Part shown: positions 1 through 7,523 of the stretch, piece after piece
Position numbering within the stretch: the stretch's first letter is position 1
Layout: each line of letters begins with the position of its first letter
IMG/VR virus record: IMGVR_UViG_3300034375_000665
Coordinates: 1-42,652 of that record
Origin: a virus
Reading direction: 5' to 3' (one strand)
DNA length: 42,652 nt
The notes under the pieces: model-generated
What the model was told of the DNA's origin: nothing
The model's database searches: none
Seen by the model: the letters and a program-made list of their open reading frames with translations, nothing else
Position numbers and translations under genes: made by a program

Positions 1-935
1 ACTAGAGAAAGTAAAAGTGTACGATCCATCAGGCTACGAACTAGCTGTAGCACAGTTGAAGAACGTACTACAAAAGCAATCTCAAGTATTCCAAACACAG
101 ACATCAGGTGAACTTCAGTCATCGTTCTTTAACATGACTGCATTAGGAAAGGTTGAGTACGATTTAGAACGTAGACTAGATACTGGTCAAATAAGAATGG
201 ACAAACGAATCTTACCTTTACTCAACAACTATGCTACTATACACTACAATGGTAATGTCACAGAGATGATAGCTGACAGTGGTAAAAGGTTGTCAACTCT
301 TGAAAGAAACCAGCTAGATACTCTAGGTTTTAAAATACGTAATGCTTACCAAGACTACAGACAAATCGAAGCAGCTTCTAAGATGTACAAACAGTATGTC
401 AAGAACATGGAAAGACTTGGTATGGATACAACCATGATAGAGCAAACTATGATTCAAGGGGTAAACGTCAAGGATGCTGGATCTTTTGGAAGTTTACAGA
501 ACCCATATCCAATCCAATGGTCAAACGAAACGGACACAGACGAGATACTCTTTATGTCTCTAGAAAAGGGTGATCACTACATTGACATCAACGGTGATGT
601 AAGAAGAAAGCAGTAATGGTTAATATATCTGTATCAGGTGGAACGCTAGTATTTCCTAAAGAAGTTCCACAAGCTCAACAAAACAACCCAAATAAACTAG
701 AAGATCACGTATCTACTAAAGGTTCCTTTGTGACTATAATTCAGAAAGGGTTAGAAAATCTTGAACAAGAAAGAACTCTTACAAAAACCCCAGTATCAGA
801 AAATCCTGAAAGACAATTCTATCAATCAACTGTTCCTATGGATCAAAGGGTCACTGAGCCTGAAGCTGTTGGTGTTCCTGATCCCTCTGTTGTTACTATG
901 GAACCAGCCGATAAAAAAGTAGACATACCTCAAGC
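1..935. repeat. Left copy of 935-bp imperfect terminal overlap
   Basis: Bases 1-935 align with 41718-42652 at a constant offset of 41717 with no gap. A hand count gives about 45 substitutions (~4.8%), mostly synonymous third-position changes. It covers the end of an internal virion protein gene and the start of the GH19 enzyme gene. A true phage direct terminal repeat should be identical at both ends, so this looks like an assembly overlap between two strain variants of a circularly permuted or circularised genome. Confidence 0.95.
2..616 (+). CDS. Internal virion protein, 3' part (5' end lies outside window)
   Basis: The reading frame is open from base 2 and no start is present. The protein matches the last ~204 residues of the complete gene at 40318-42333, with about a dozen amino-acid differences (for example K/E, V/I, L/F and N/T changes). 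It is therefore the second allele of that gene, seen because the contig runs past its own circle point. Its TAA stop overlaps the ATG of the following GH19 gene (TAATG). The product is probably a structural protein carried in the virion; I see no enzymatic motif in this part. Confidence 0.85.
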   Translation, partial: LEKVKVYDPSGYELAVAQLKNVLQKQSQVFQTQTSGELQSSFFNMTALGKVEYDLERRLDTGQIRMDKRILPLLNNYATIHYNGNVTEMIADSGKRLSTLERNQLDTLGFKIRNAYQDYRQIEAASKMYKQYVKNMERLGMDTTMIEQTMIQGVNVKDAGSFGSLQNPYPIQWSNETDTDEILFMSLEKGDHYIDINGDVRRKQ

Positions 936-1755
936 TCCTGAGGTTACTAAGAGAGAGCTACTACCTCAAGGTATAAGACCAGAATCTGATATTGAAGCAG
1001 GAATACAACAAGATAATGTTATAGATTGGAAAATGGTTCCTTTTAATAATGAACTAGGTAAAGTAATTAATAGTGAATTAAGAAATCAAACGCTTTCTCA
1101 AAGTTTAGAAACTGTCTTTGGATCGGATAGAGCTTCAGCTATAGACGCTACAATACAGGCTGAAAGTGGTGGAGAACTGATAGAAGAAAGTTTTAATTAC
1201 ACAAGGGCAAGTGCTAAAGCTACCTTTAACTCTAAATATCACGCAGCAATAGACAATGTGTTTGACAACAATGCTGACCCAAACAACTCAGATAGATTGA
1301 CACAAGCAGGTCAAGTCGCATTAGCTAACGCAGTTTACGGTGGTAGAATGGAAAACTCTGAGGATGAAGGGTATACCTACAGAGGCAGAGGTTACATTCA
1401 GATTTCTGGAAAATCAAATTACAGAAGAATAGGTGAAATAATAGGAGAAGATTTAGTAAGCAACCCTGACCTTCTTCTTGATCCTGAGATAGCAAGAAAA
1501 GCTACTATCGCTTATTTCTATTTGAAGAAAGAAGATAGCCCTGCTACAAATATTTTTAGTAATTTAAATGCAACTAAACTAAGTAAAATAATAGGTCATG
1601 CTACTGATACAGCAGATGAAAGATGGAGAAGTTCTGGTCTTCCTGAGAGTGTTGCTACGCTGTACGAAATAGACAGCTCTTTGAGACCAAAAGTAAGGGC
1701 TGGAAGAAGAGATTACAGAACAGCTTCAGTAGGAGAAGAAGGTAGAAACAGATGA
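616..1755 (+). CDS. GH19-family peptidoglycan hydrolase with long N-terminal extension
   Basis: This 379-residue protein has a low-complexity, proline- and glutamine-rich N-terminal third (about 1-140) and a C-terminal glycoside hydrolase family 19 (chitinase/lysozyme) domain. The family's first catalytic Glu is in AESGGEL (E183), followed by EESFNY (candidate second acid E190/E191) and the conserved GYTYRGRGYIQISGKSNY segment. GH19 enzymes in phages cleave cell-wall glycan. The gene directly follows the internal virion protein genes with a TAATG overlap and precedes small membrane proteins. It may be a virion-borne wall-opening enzyme, the endolysin, or both; the long N-terminal extension favours a particle-associated role. 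I see no signal peptide. Confidence 0.85.
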   Translation: MVNISVSGGTLVFPKEVPQAQQNNPNKLEDHVSTKGSFVTIIQKGLENLEQERTLTKTPVSENPERQFYQSTVPMDQRVTEPEAVGVPDPSVVTMEPADKKVDIPQAPEVTKRELLPQGIRPESDIEAGIQQDNVIDWKMVPFNNELGKVINSELRNQTLSQSLETVFGSDRASAIDATIQAESGGELIEESFNYTRASAKATFNSKYHAAIDNVFDNNADPNNSDRLTQAGQVALANAVYGGRMENSEDEGYTYRGRGYIQISGKSNYRRIGEIIGEDLVSNPDLLLDPEIARKATIAYFYLKKEDSPATNIFSNLNATKLSKIIGHATDTADERWRSSGLPESVATLYEIDSSLRPKVRAGRRDYRTASVGEEGRNR

Positions 1756-2123
1756 GACTAATACTAGCACTAACACTCGTACTATTTCTAGGTGGTTGTC
1801 TATCACCCCTAGCATTCATGAGCAGCTTCGGTGGTGGAGGTGGTGGTGATGGTACATCTGTCAACGCCAACACACAGATAGGTAAAGAGAACAACCAGTC
1901 AGCTATTGACCAGAGTAGAGACATATCAGGTGAGAACGTAAACGTCAATCAGTCAGAGGGTGCATTCAGTATTGATGGTGACGCAGGTAACGTCAAGGTT
2001 CTGAACCAAGACATACCCATGTGGATGATACTACTAGCTGTACTAGGCTGGATGCTACCGTCACCAATAGAAATCTGGAGAGGTTTCTTAAAAACTATAA
2101 CACTAGGAAGATACCGTGGCTAG
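1752..2123 (+). CDS. Lipoprotein with C-terminal membrane segment; possible lysis protein
   Basis: The 123-residue protein starts with a lipoprotein signal peptide: charged MR, a hydrophobic stretch and the lipobox LGGC, with Cys at residue 16. A glycine-rich stretch follows (about 27-33), then an Asn-rich polar region and a hydrophobic segment near residues 90-107 (MWMILLAVLGWMLP). The start overlaps the upstream stop (ATGA), and AAGG lies 9 nt upstream. Its place right after the wall hydrolase and ahead of other membrane proteins suggests a spanin- or holin-like part, but no family is recognised and the function is inference. Confidence 0.7.
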   Translation: MRLILALTLVLFLGGCLSPLAFMSSFGGGGGGDGTSVNANTQIGKENNQSAIDQSRDISGENVNVNQSEGAFSIDGDAGNVKVLNQDIPMWMILLAVLGWMLPSPIEIWRGFLKTITLGRYRG

Positions 2124-2364
2124 GACACCTATAGACAAATCAAAGATGAAGTGTAACAGACCTAAGCGTCAGGTATCTGGCGGTAAGAAGTTTGTTGTCA
2201 AGGCTTGTAAAGGCGGTAAAGAAAAGATCATCAGGTTTGGTGACGCAAACATGACAATCAAAAAGTCAAACCCTAAACGTAGAAAATCATTTCGTGCAAG
2301 ACATAAGTGTTCAACTGCAAAGGACAAGTTTTCAGCACGTTACTGGTCATGTAAGAAGTGGTAG
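2116..2364 (+). CDS. Small basic protein of unknown function (GTG start)
   Basis: This 82-residue, Lys/Arg-rich protein has a C-terminal block NPKRRKSFRARHKC followed by ARYWSCKKW, a combination I recall from hypothetical proteins of marine phages. It starts at GTG with AGGAAG five bases upstream and overlaps the previous gene by 8 nt. The conserved cysteines and basic residues suggest nucleic-acid or metal binding, but no function is established. Confidence 0.7.
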   Translation: MARTPIDKSKMKCNRPKRQVSGGKKFVVKACKGGKEKIIRFGDANMTIKKSNPKRRKSFRARHKCSTAKDKFSARYWSCKKW

Positions 2365-2369
2365 ATAAA

Positions 2370-2759
2370 ATGGAGAACATGAAACTTCCTATAGCCCTTG
2401 TGATGGCTATGGCTGTACAGCTTGCTGGTGGCGTTTGGTGGGTCAGTCAACAGGCAGCTACAATCACATCACTGGAGGACACAGTAAGTCAGCTTGGTAG
2501 TCGTATGGCTATCGAAGATACTGTCAACACCAAGAGGGATGTAGAAGAAAACAAAAAGAATATAAACGAATTAGTAGGCATCATGGCTGAGATGGAATCA
2601 GATTTATATGATGAAACTGATGAACTATGGGATGAGATAGACAGCATAAGTCTAAGCATCATGCGTATAGTTGACTTACAACAAAGGGTAGCCCTATTAG
2701 AAAGGACACTAGAGTTCATCAATCGTGATCACAAAGATATGTTTGATCCTAGAGGCTAG
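2370..2759 (+). CDS. Membrane-anchored coiled-coil protein; inner-membrane spanin-like candidate
   Basis: About 129 residues. An N-terminal hydrophobic segment (PIALVMAMAVQLAGGVWWV) is followed by a long acidic helical region with heptad-like spacing. That is the topology of inner-membrane spanins (Rz-like) and other lysis accessory proteins. The start is uncertain: GTG at 2358, ATG at 2370 and ATG at 2379 are in frame, and none has a perfect ribosome-binding site. The neighbouring lipoprotein gene could be its partner, which is inference from topology and position. Confidence 0.65.
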   Translation: MENMKLPIALVMAMAVQLAGGVWWVSQQAATITSLEDTVSQLGSRMAIEDTVNTKRDVEENKKNINELVGIMAEMESDLYDETDELWDEIDSISLSIMRIVDLQQRVALLERTLEFINRDHKDMFDPRG

Positions 2760-2761
2760 TT

Positions 2762-3208
2762 ATGATTGATCCACTCAGCGCATTGGCAATGGTCAAGGGT
2801 GGCATCTCCGCAGGTAGAACAATAGCATCAATGTCCAAGGAACTAGCAGGTTTCTTTGACAGTGTAGATGACGCAAAAAAAGCACACGAAAAGAAAAAAC
2901 TAAGCCCCTTTAGTAGCTCAAATGAAGAAGCTTTAGACACCTTCATGAAACGCCAACAGGCGAAACAGGCTGAAGAAGAATTGAGAGAGTTCATTGTTAA
3001 CAACCTTGGCTATTCTGCTTATCAGGAACTTCTCAAACTTCGCAGAGAAGTTGCACAAGAAAGAAAAGAAGCAGAAAGACAAGCAAGATTAGAAGCTGAA
3101 CGAATGAAAGAGAACGCTGAGATGGCGTTCATTGCTGTAGTGATATTCTTATTGGTATGTGGTGGGGCGTTAGGTTTACTAGTCGCTATGGGTTGGGTAG
3201 ATTTATAA
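2762..3208 (+). CDS. Unknown protein with charged helix and C-terminal membrane anchor
   Basis: This 148-residue protein has a mixed N-terminal half, a long Lys/Glu/Arg-rich helix (about 85-118, likely coiled coil) and one C-terminal transmembrane segment (about 122-143, FIAVVIFLLVCGGALGLLVA). AGAGG lies 6 nt before the ATG. It sits in the lysis/membrane cluster; tail-anchored topology suggests an inner-membrane protein facing the cytoplasm. The family is not recognised. Confidence 0.7.
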   Translation: MIDPLSALAMVKGGISAGRTIASMSKELAGFFDSVDDAKKAHEKKKLSPFSSSNEEALDTFMKRQQAKQAEEELREFIVNNLGYSAYQELLKLRREVAQERKEAERQARLEAERMKENAEMAFIAVVIFLLVCGGALGLLVAMGWVDL

Positions 3209-3510
3209 TGGTAGAAGAGTACGACTTAGATAAAAACGGTAAACTAGATGCCGAAGAGCGTCAGCTTTACTTAGAAGATAGACGTAGAAAAATTGAAGAT
3301 GACGATGCCAAGCGTGATGCCCAGCGCAACATGACTTGGTTTGCTCTATCTGGTATGGTATTGTACCCTTTGGGTATCTTTCTTTGTACCATAATTGGTC
3401 AAGAGACTGCAGCAATGTTGATAGCTGACATAGCTAACATCTACGTTGTATCTGTATCAGCACTTGTTGGAGCGTACTTTGGGTTTACTGCAATGGGAAA
3501 TAAAAAATAG
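3208..3510 (+). CDS. Two-pass membrane protein with EF-hand-like N-terminus; holin candidate
   Basis: Starting at the ATG that overlaps the upstream TAA (TAATG), the protein has 100 residues. The N-terminus contains an EF-hand-like loop, DLDKNGKLDAEE (residues 5-16), with Asp/Asn/Glu at calcium-ligand spacing. A charged linker and two hydrophobic segments follow (about 44-62 and 70-93). Small two-span proteins in a lysis cluster are often holins. An EF-hand on one is uncommon, so calcium binding is a suggestion only. Confidence 0.7.
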   Translation: MVEEYDLDKNGKLDAEERQLYLEDRRRKIEDDDAKRDAQRNMTWFALSGMVLYPLGIFLCTIIGQETAAMLIADIANIYVVSVSALVGAYFGFTAMGNKK

Positions 3511-3522
3511 TAGAGGTAAATA

Positions 3523-3693
3523 ATGGCAAGTCCAAAACCAAACAATCCTGCTCTTTGGTCAAGAGCAAAACAAGCAGCAAGAAAGAAATTTAAAGTATAC
3601 CCTAGTGCCTACGCAAATGCTTGGGCTTCCAAATGGTACAAGTCTAAGGGTGGTACATGGTCAGGTAAAGACAACAGAGTAAAGAAAGCGTAG
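3523..3693 (+). CDS. Small basic protein with Tyr/Trp-rich core
   Basis: This 56-residue basic protein begins MASPKPNNPALWSRAK and has a core AYANAWASKWYKSKGGTW. I recall this motif from small proteins of marine phages and giant-virus-like sequences, related in style to the next gene. AGAGGT lies 7 nt upstream of the ATG. Probable nucleic-acid binding; function unknown. Confidence 0.65.
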   Translation: MASPKPNNPALWSRAKQAARKKFKVYPSAYANAWASKWYKSKGGTWSGKDNRVKKA

Positions 3694-3695
3694 AC

Positions 3696-3929
3696 ATGGC
3701 TAAGGGTGGCTTAGGTAAGTGGTTTGCTGAGGATTGGCGTGATGTTAAGACTGGCAAGAAGTGTGGGCGTAAGAGTGCAAAGGGAAGCAAGCGTCCGTAT
3801 CCAGCCTGTCGCCCGAAGTCGGTGGCAGGAAGAATCTCCAAGAAGGAAGCTGCCAAAAAAACAGGACCGAAGAGAGTATCTTGGTCCACAACAGCATCAG
3901 GAAAGAAAAGAAAGAAGAAGGGAGCCTAA
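3696..3929 (+). CDS. DUF5872-like small basic protein
   Basis: The 77-residue protein contains GLGKWFAEDWRDVKTGKKCG and RPYPACRP, the features I associate with DUF5872 proteins of aquatic viruses. It has a Lys-rich C-terminus, two Cys and a high positive charge, which is compatible with DNA or RNA binding. It is the last gene of the rightward arm: its stop codon lies in the loop of the transcription terminator that follows. Confidence 0.75.
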   Translation: MAKGGLGKWFAEDWRDVKTGKKCGRKSAKGSKRPYPACRPKSVAGRISKKEAAKKTGPKRVSWSTTASGKKRKKKGA

Positions 3930-3945
3930 GTAGCTCCCCTTTTTT
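3920..3945 (+). terminator. Rho-independent terminator ending the late arm
   Basis: The stem is GGGAGC (3920-3925) pairing with GCTCCC (3933-3938) around a 7-nt loop, followed by CTTTTTT. It closes the plus-strand genes exactly where they meet the converging minus-strand genes (3944 onward). The opposite strand has a pyrimidine-rich but interrupted tail, so termination in both directions is possible but weaker. Confidence 0.85.
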
Positions 3946-4129
3946 ATACCTTAGCACCCCACCTATGACAGTGAGAATCCATGACCATCCACCCTTGTGC
4001 TCTGATCTGATCCTTACCATCCTCTAAAGATACAAGGCATTCTTTTTCTGTGTTAAAAACTCTAGGTGTTCCAAAGCTTCTACAGTCTGTTGCTCCTACA
4101 TTACACGCTAGAATTATAGCAGTAAACAT
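3944..4129 (-). CDS. Short exported-type cysteine protein of unknown function
   Basis: 61 residues. The N-terminus MFTAIILACNVGA resembles a short signal peptide. Three further Cys (residues 17, 31 and 54) follow within a region reading VFNTEKECLVSLEDG. AAGGA lies 6 nt before the start, within the end of the upstream DUF3310 gene. Its plan resembles the small protein at 13905-14078 (hydrophobic start, then F-x-(T/K)-E-x-(E/D)-C). Last gene of the leftward arm. Confidence 0.6.
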   Translation of the reverse strand: MFTAIILACNVGATDCRSFGTPRVFNTEKECLVSLEDGKDQIRAQGWMVMDSHCHRWGAKV

Positions 4130-4351
4130 TTAGTTTCCTTCCATTTCCTGAATCAATCTAGATAAGTACCAATCAGCTTTCTTCAGGTCTTCTAATGGTT
4201 TGCCCTTGTATCTATACCTATGTAAGTATTTCTTACAGTTACCTTCTAGGTATCCCATGAACATCATAGTGTCCATGTTGTCCTTCATATAATCAATACA
4301 CTCTATCTCGCCATCACCATAGTGTGGTGGCTTATTTACTACATCTTCCAT
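4130..4351 (-). CDS. DUF3310 family protein
   Basis: The 73-residue protein has the family signature NKPPHYGDGEIECIDYM and the second block GNCKKYLHRYRYKGKPLEDLKKADWYLSRL. DUF3310 proteins are widespread in phages, commonly near nucleotide metabolism genes. Their biochemical role is not firmly established; a nucleotide-kinase-related label is sometimes used. It starts one base after the RNR stop, with AGGAGC in the RNR C-terminal codons as ribosome-binding site, so translation is probably coupled. Confidence 0.85.
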   Translation of the reverse strand: MEDVVNKPPHYGDGEIECIDYMKDNMDTMMFMGYLEGNCKKYLHRYRYKGKPLEDLKKADWYLSRLIQEMEGN

Positions 4352-6259
4352 CTAAGCTCCTATATCTACTACTTCACAGACATCACCAGTGCAAGCAAAT
4401 GTCTGGCTTGAGTTAGTACTATCTTCTTTTTCGTAATCTGTCAAGAGTGACCAGTCTATTTTTTCTGGCATGAGTGACAATAATGTCTCATATTCTCTCT
4501 TGGTTATGTCCTGATAAGGTGCTTGCTGATAGGTGTGTTCGTTATAAGGTAGGAAAGATACACCTGACATCTCATCAAAATGTTTGTAGACAAACGCACC
4601 AACCTCAAACCATTCATCCTTCCTGACGTTGATAGTCACACTAGGTTTATGCTCACACCAATGTCTCTGATACATGAGCCACATCTCTAGCTGATCAATA
4701 GCTGACATATCCTCAGTAACTATTGCGTTGGTAGGAGACTTGATAGGAAAGCTGAACACTGTAGTCTGCTCAGGTTTCATTACACAAGGTTGACTAGGTA
4801 TCTTTTGATCCTTCATAAACTGTGTTAGTGGGTCTTTGTTGTCACCTCGTACAGTCCTTATGTATTGTCTGGAATGACGTGCGTGGATACCTGAGGCACT
4901 GTCAACAAGTTGACTGACGGTTCCTGAAGGTTTGACACAGGTAATAGCAGTGGAATGATTAATACCAAGATTATCAGCCAGACTACGATTTGTGTTAACC
5001 GCCACTTGTCTAAGGCTTTCCAAGTTTTTAGATAGTCCATTGTTTGTCCTCGTCAATAAAGGGTTATCCATTATGCCTGTTAGAGATACACCTAACAGAC
5101 GCTCCTCTTCAGTGTTATCCTTCCATATCTTACGTAAGTATGGGAACTTAGTATACGTAGATTGTATAGTACCTAGTGTTGTAGCTATCTTAACCTTACG
5201 TGCCAAGTCACCAAAGTTATCAGCAGACCTGACAACAACCTCAGTTAGGTTACAGAACTGATAAGGTCTGAGTATAATCTCACTGCATGGGTTAGTGCCA
5301 AAGTCGTAGCTAGGGTCACGTCTTTCAAACTTAGCTGCTTGTTTCTTACTAGCCTCTCTGTTGAAGACACCACGCTCACCACTACCTGATTCAACTAGAG
5401 CCATCCACTCACGCATGAACGACAAGCTATCAGGCTTCTCTGTGTAGGACACTGAGTTGTTAGCTAAAGCACGTTGAGGGTTGTTAGTCCACCAATCACC
5501 TGACTTAGCGTGACGCATCCTATCATCTGACAAGTTAGACAGACTGATCATAGCTGACCTACGGACACCGCCTACTACAACTACCTCTCCTATCTTACAC
5601 ATAAGGTCGTGACACTCGATAGAGGATAGCTTACGTCCTTGTGCGTCTTTGAATATCTTGACTGTAAAGGTAAACAAGTCAACTAAAGGAGCAGGTCCAC
5701 TAGCTCTACCACCAAATGTCTTTAGTCTAGCACCTGCAGGTCTGACGTTTGACACATCCCACTGAGGTATCTCACCTGCCCACAGTAATGCTAGTAGTTG
5801 TCTGAAAGCCTTAGCCCAACCCTCTTTGCTGTCCTTGACTATGATCTTAGTGTCACTGTCGTATAGCTCAGGTACATCAGGTAGCTTCTGTATGTACTGA
5901 CGCTCAACTGAGAAGCCTACACCAGTGCCACACAACAGGATAAACATAGCCTCATCGAATGACTTGGGGTCATCAACAGGTAAGTAGCTGCAGTTGTAAC
6001 CTGAGGTGTTGTCTCTATCCAACGCTTTACCTGCTGTCATCATAGCTCTCATGCTAGGCATGACTTCTAGGTTTAGGATCGCTTGTTCTATCTGATTGAC
6101 AAAGCTGTCTTTACCCATGACAGGTATGACTACATTGGTCATGTATCTGTCTACTGTCTCAGCCCAAGTCTCTCTGCGTTGCTCTTTGTCTAGCCATCGT
6201 GCATACCTTGACGTGTGTATGAACGCTTGGTAATCTGTAGGTAAGTAGTTGTCTCTCAT
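4352..6259 (-). CDS. nrdJ: Adenosylcobalamin-dependent (class II) ribonucleotide reductase, monomeric type
   Basis: The 635-residue enzyme converts ribonucleotides to deoxyribonucleotides using vitamin B12 coenzyme. By family knowledge (Lactobacillus leichmannii enzyme), the radical site is C325 in NPCSEI with N323 and E327. The active-site redox pair is C90 (GYNCSY) and C336 (FCNLTEV), and the swinging C-terminal pair is C623/C628 (ACTGDVCE). All are present, and the spacing C325-C336 equals that of the reference 408-419. Length is somewhat below the ~740 of the Lactobacillus enzyme. ATGA overlap with the upstream MazG-like gene. Being monomeric and oxygen-independent, it needs no NrdB partner but depends on host cobalamin. 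Confidence 0.95.
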   Translation of the reverse strand: MRDNYLPTDYQAFIHTSRYARWLDKEQRRETWAETVDRYMTNVVIPVMGKDSFVNQIEQAILNLEVMPSMRAMMTAGKALDRDNTSGYNCSYLPVDDPKSFDEAMFILLCGTGVGFSVERQYIQKLPDVPELYDSDTKIIVKDSKEGWAKAFRQLLALLWAGEIPQWDVSNVRPAGARLKTFGGRASGPAPLVDLFTFTVKIFKDAQGRKLSSIECHDLMCKIGEVVVVGGVRRSAMISLSNLSDDRMRHAKSGDWWTNNPQRALANNSVSYTEKPDSLSFMREWMALVESGSGERGVFNREASKKQAAKFERRDPSYDFGTNPCSEIILRPYQFCNLTEVVVRSADNFGDLARKVKIATTLGTIQSTYTKFPYLRKIWKDNTEEERLLGVSLTGIMDNPLLTRTNNGLSKNLESLRQVAVNTNRSLADNLGINHSTAITCVKPSGTVSQLVDSASGIHARHSRQYIRTVRGDNKDPLTQFMKDQKIPSQPCVMKPEQTTVFSFPIKSPTNAIVTEDMSAIDQLEMWLMYQRHWCEHKPSVTINVRKDEWFEVGAFVYKHFDEMSGVSFLPYNEHTYQQAPYQDITKREYETLLSLMPEKIDWSLLTDYEKEDSTNSSQTFACTGDVCEVVDIGA

Positions 6260-6618
6260 CTCTTGTCACCGTTCCCTCGTAGTGTTCCTCTTTTCTTTCT
6301 GCCATGTAGCTTCTCTAAGTTATCGTAGGCTACGGTCTCCATGTCAATGTTCAGGTCTCTACACAAAGCAGCTATGTACCATAGACAATCACCTATCTCA
6401 TCAGCTATACCTTCACGGTCAAGCTTACCATCTCTCATAATCTTCTTTACTTTGTTTGCTACCTCTCCTGCCTCAGCAGCTAAACCCAAAGCAGGGTATA
6501 TGACTGAGTGTTTCTGATCGTAGATAGCTGTCGTTGCAGCTTGTTGTTGATACTTGTCCATGTCAAGAGGGTCTTGATTGTAGTACTGAAATGCGTTTAT
6601 GTCATCTAGGGTAATCAA
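6256..6618 (-). CDS. MazG-like nucleotide pyrophosphohydrolase
   Basis: About 120 residues with the all-helical MazG signature: AAEAGEVANKV followed by DEIGDCLWYIAAL, giving the acidic E-x-x-E and E-x-x-D metal-binding pairs. Such enzymes hydrolyse NTPs or dNTPs to monophosphates. Phage versions may tune nucleotide pools or ppGpp-type signals. I place the start at TTG 6618, which overlaps the upstream TGA (TTGA) and has GGAAGGA about 9 nt ahead. GTG at 6636 and ATG at 6561 are alternatives. Next to the RNR, so part of a nucleotide module. Confidence 0.85.
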   Translation of the reverse strand: MITLDDINAFQYYNQDPLDMDKYQQQAATTAIYDQKHSVIYPALGLAAEAGEVANKVKKIMRDGKLDREGIADEIGDCLWYIAALCRDLNIDMETVAYDNLEKLHGRKKRGTLRGNGDKR

Positions 6619-6800
6619 TTTTCTAAGTCCTTCCACTGTCTAATTTCTACATCTAGGTAGAAGTAATCATTCATGTTGATAGTTCCATCGTCTACCAGTT
6701 TACGTATGATTGCTTCCTCATCCAAATCATTCTGTTCCATCAACAACTGTAGTCCGTAGTTATTGACAAGAGCTTCTATCTTACTATCATGATCAAACAT
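6615..6800 (-). CDS. Small acidic protein of unknown function
   Basis: 61 residues from ATG 6800, which has AAGG 7 nt upstream; an in-frame TTG at 6806 is less well placed. Acidic, soluble, ending EIRQWKDLEN. No motif recognised. Its stop overlaps the TTG proposed for the MazG-like gene. Confidence 0.6.
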   Translation of the reverse strand: MFDHDSKIEALVNNYGLQLLMEQNDLDEEAIIRKLVDDGTINMNDYFYLDVEIRQWKDLEN

Positions 6801-6809
6801 TGTCAAGCC

Positions 6810-7019
6810 TTAATGTATCCAAAGAGAAGTTTCTTTTTCGTGAATGATAGGTTCTACTGAAGACTTTAGTTTGTTCATGAAGTTGTAAGCTTCATTAAAG
6901 TCTTTGAAGTATATCTCATCATCAAAGACCATACCTTTTTCTTCAACCATACATACTAAAGCCCACTTGTCACCCTGATCTATTGGACCTTCTAAGAACT
7001 GATGTACTTTAACCTCCAT
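6810..7019 (-). CDS. Small protein of unknown function
   Basis: 69 residues, soluble, with several aromatic residues (YFKDFNEAYNFMNKL). A strong AAGGGAG lies 6 nt before the ATG, inside the small membrane ORF at 7009-7134. No family recognised. In the leftward arm between endonuclease I and the nucleotide genes. Confidence 0.65.
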   Translation of the reverse strand: MEVKVHQFLEGPIDQGDKWALVCMVEEKGMVFDDEIYFKDFNEAYNFMNKLKSSVEPIIHEKETSLWIH

Positions 7020-7134
7020 ATTTAACTCCCTTAAACCTGTGTTTAAAAAACACTATTGCATTTATTGTTGTATTGATAGTAACCATAATTAGTATCCACC
7101 ATTGCCACCATACTAAACCACCGAGTTCAAACAT
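7009..7134 (-). CDS. Possible 41-residue membrane peptide
   Basis: Reads MFELGGLVWWQWWILIMV and continues through a hydrophobic segment to a basic tail (FFKHRFKGVKYGG), which is a single-span inside-positive topology. It overlaps the end of endonuclease I in another frame and contains the ribosome-binding site of the next gene. Its own ribosome-binding site (AGAAG) is weak. It fills the only gap between two solid genes, which supports it moderately. Confidence 0.45.
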   Translation of the reverse strand: MFELGGLVWWQWWILIMVTINTTINAIVFFKHRFKGVKYGG

Positions 7135-7523
7135 ATTTTCTTCTTTCTTTCTTTTATCCAATCATGCGGTATAACTTCTTTAGCAAACATGAACCCATAG
7201 TAATTACACCAATCTGCGTAGGTCATCTTTGCTCCTTTGTTTAGTCTCTGGTAAGGATTACTAAAGACAAATCTTATGTCAAGCTCAGGGTGTAACTCTT
7301 GTATCCACTTGTGCTTGTTCCTGTCTGGTAAAGTAAACCTACCTTTAGTTTCGACTATAATACCATTGGGTAAAATAAAGTCAGGAGTATACTTTCTTAT
7401 TCTCATGTCACGCCACTGTACCTTTAGTGTCTCGTACTCAAACTTGACACGTTTCTTTTGTAGGTACTTAGCGTTGCGTTCTTCTAGTCCTGATCGGAAT
7501 CTGTGAACTTTGGTGGTTGCCAT
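7113..7523 (-). CDS. Endonuclease I, T7 gp3-like Holliday junction resolvase
   Basis: 136 residues from ATG 7523 (GTG at 7550 would add 9). All four T7 endonuclease I catalytic residues can be placed: E14 in FRSGLEE, D48 in YTPDFILPNG, and E58 and K60 in IIVETKG; spacing matches T7 E20, D55, E65 and K67. The later block HPELDIRFVFSN and the C-terminal IPHDWIKE also resemble T7. The enzyme cuts branched DNA, resolves replication intermediates and helps break down host DNA with the exonuclease just upstream, whose gene it overlaps. Confidence 0.93.
   Translation of the reverse strand: MATTKVHRFRSGLEERNAKYLQKKRVKFEYETLKVQWRDMRIRKYTPDFILPNGIIVETKGRFTLPDRNKHKWIQELHPELDIRFVFSNPYQRLNKGAKMTYADWCNYYGFMFAKEVIPHDWIKERKKKICLNSVV

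Noticed and set aside
6760-6806. Minus-strand TTGACA near 6806 as a promoter
   Set aside because: It lies at the very start of a coding region, and the would-be -10 is inside the gene; probably chance.
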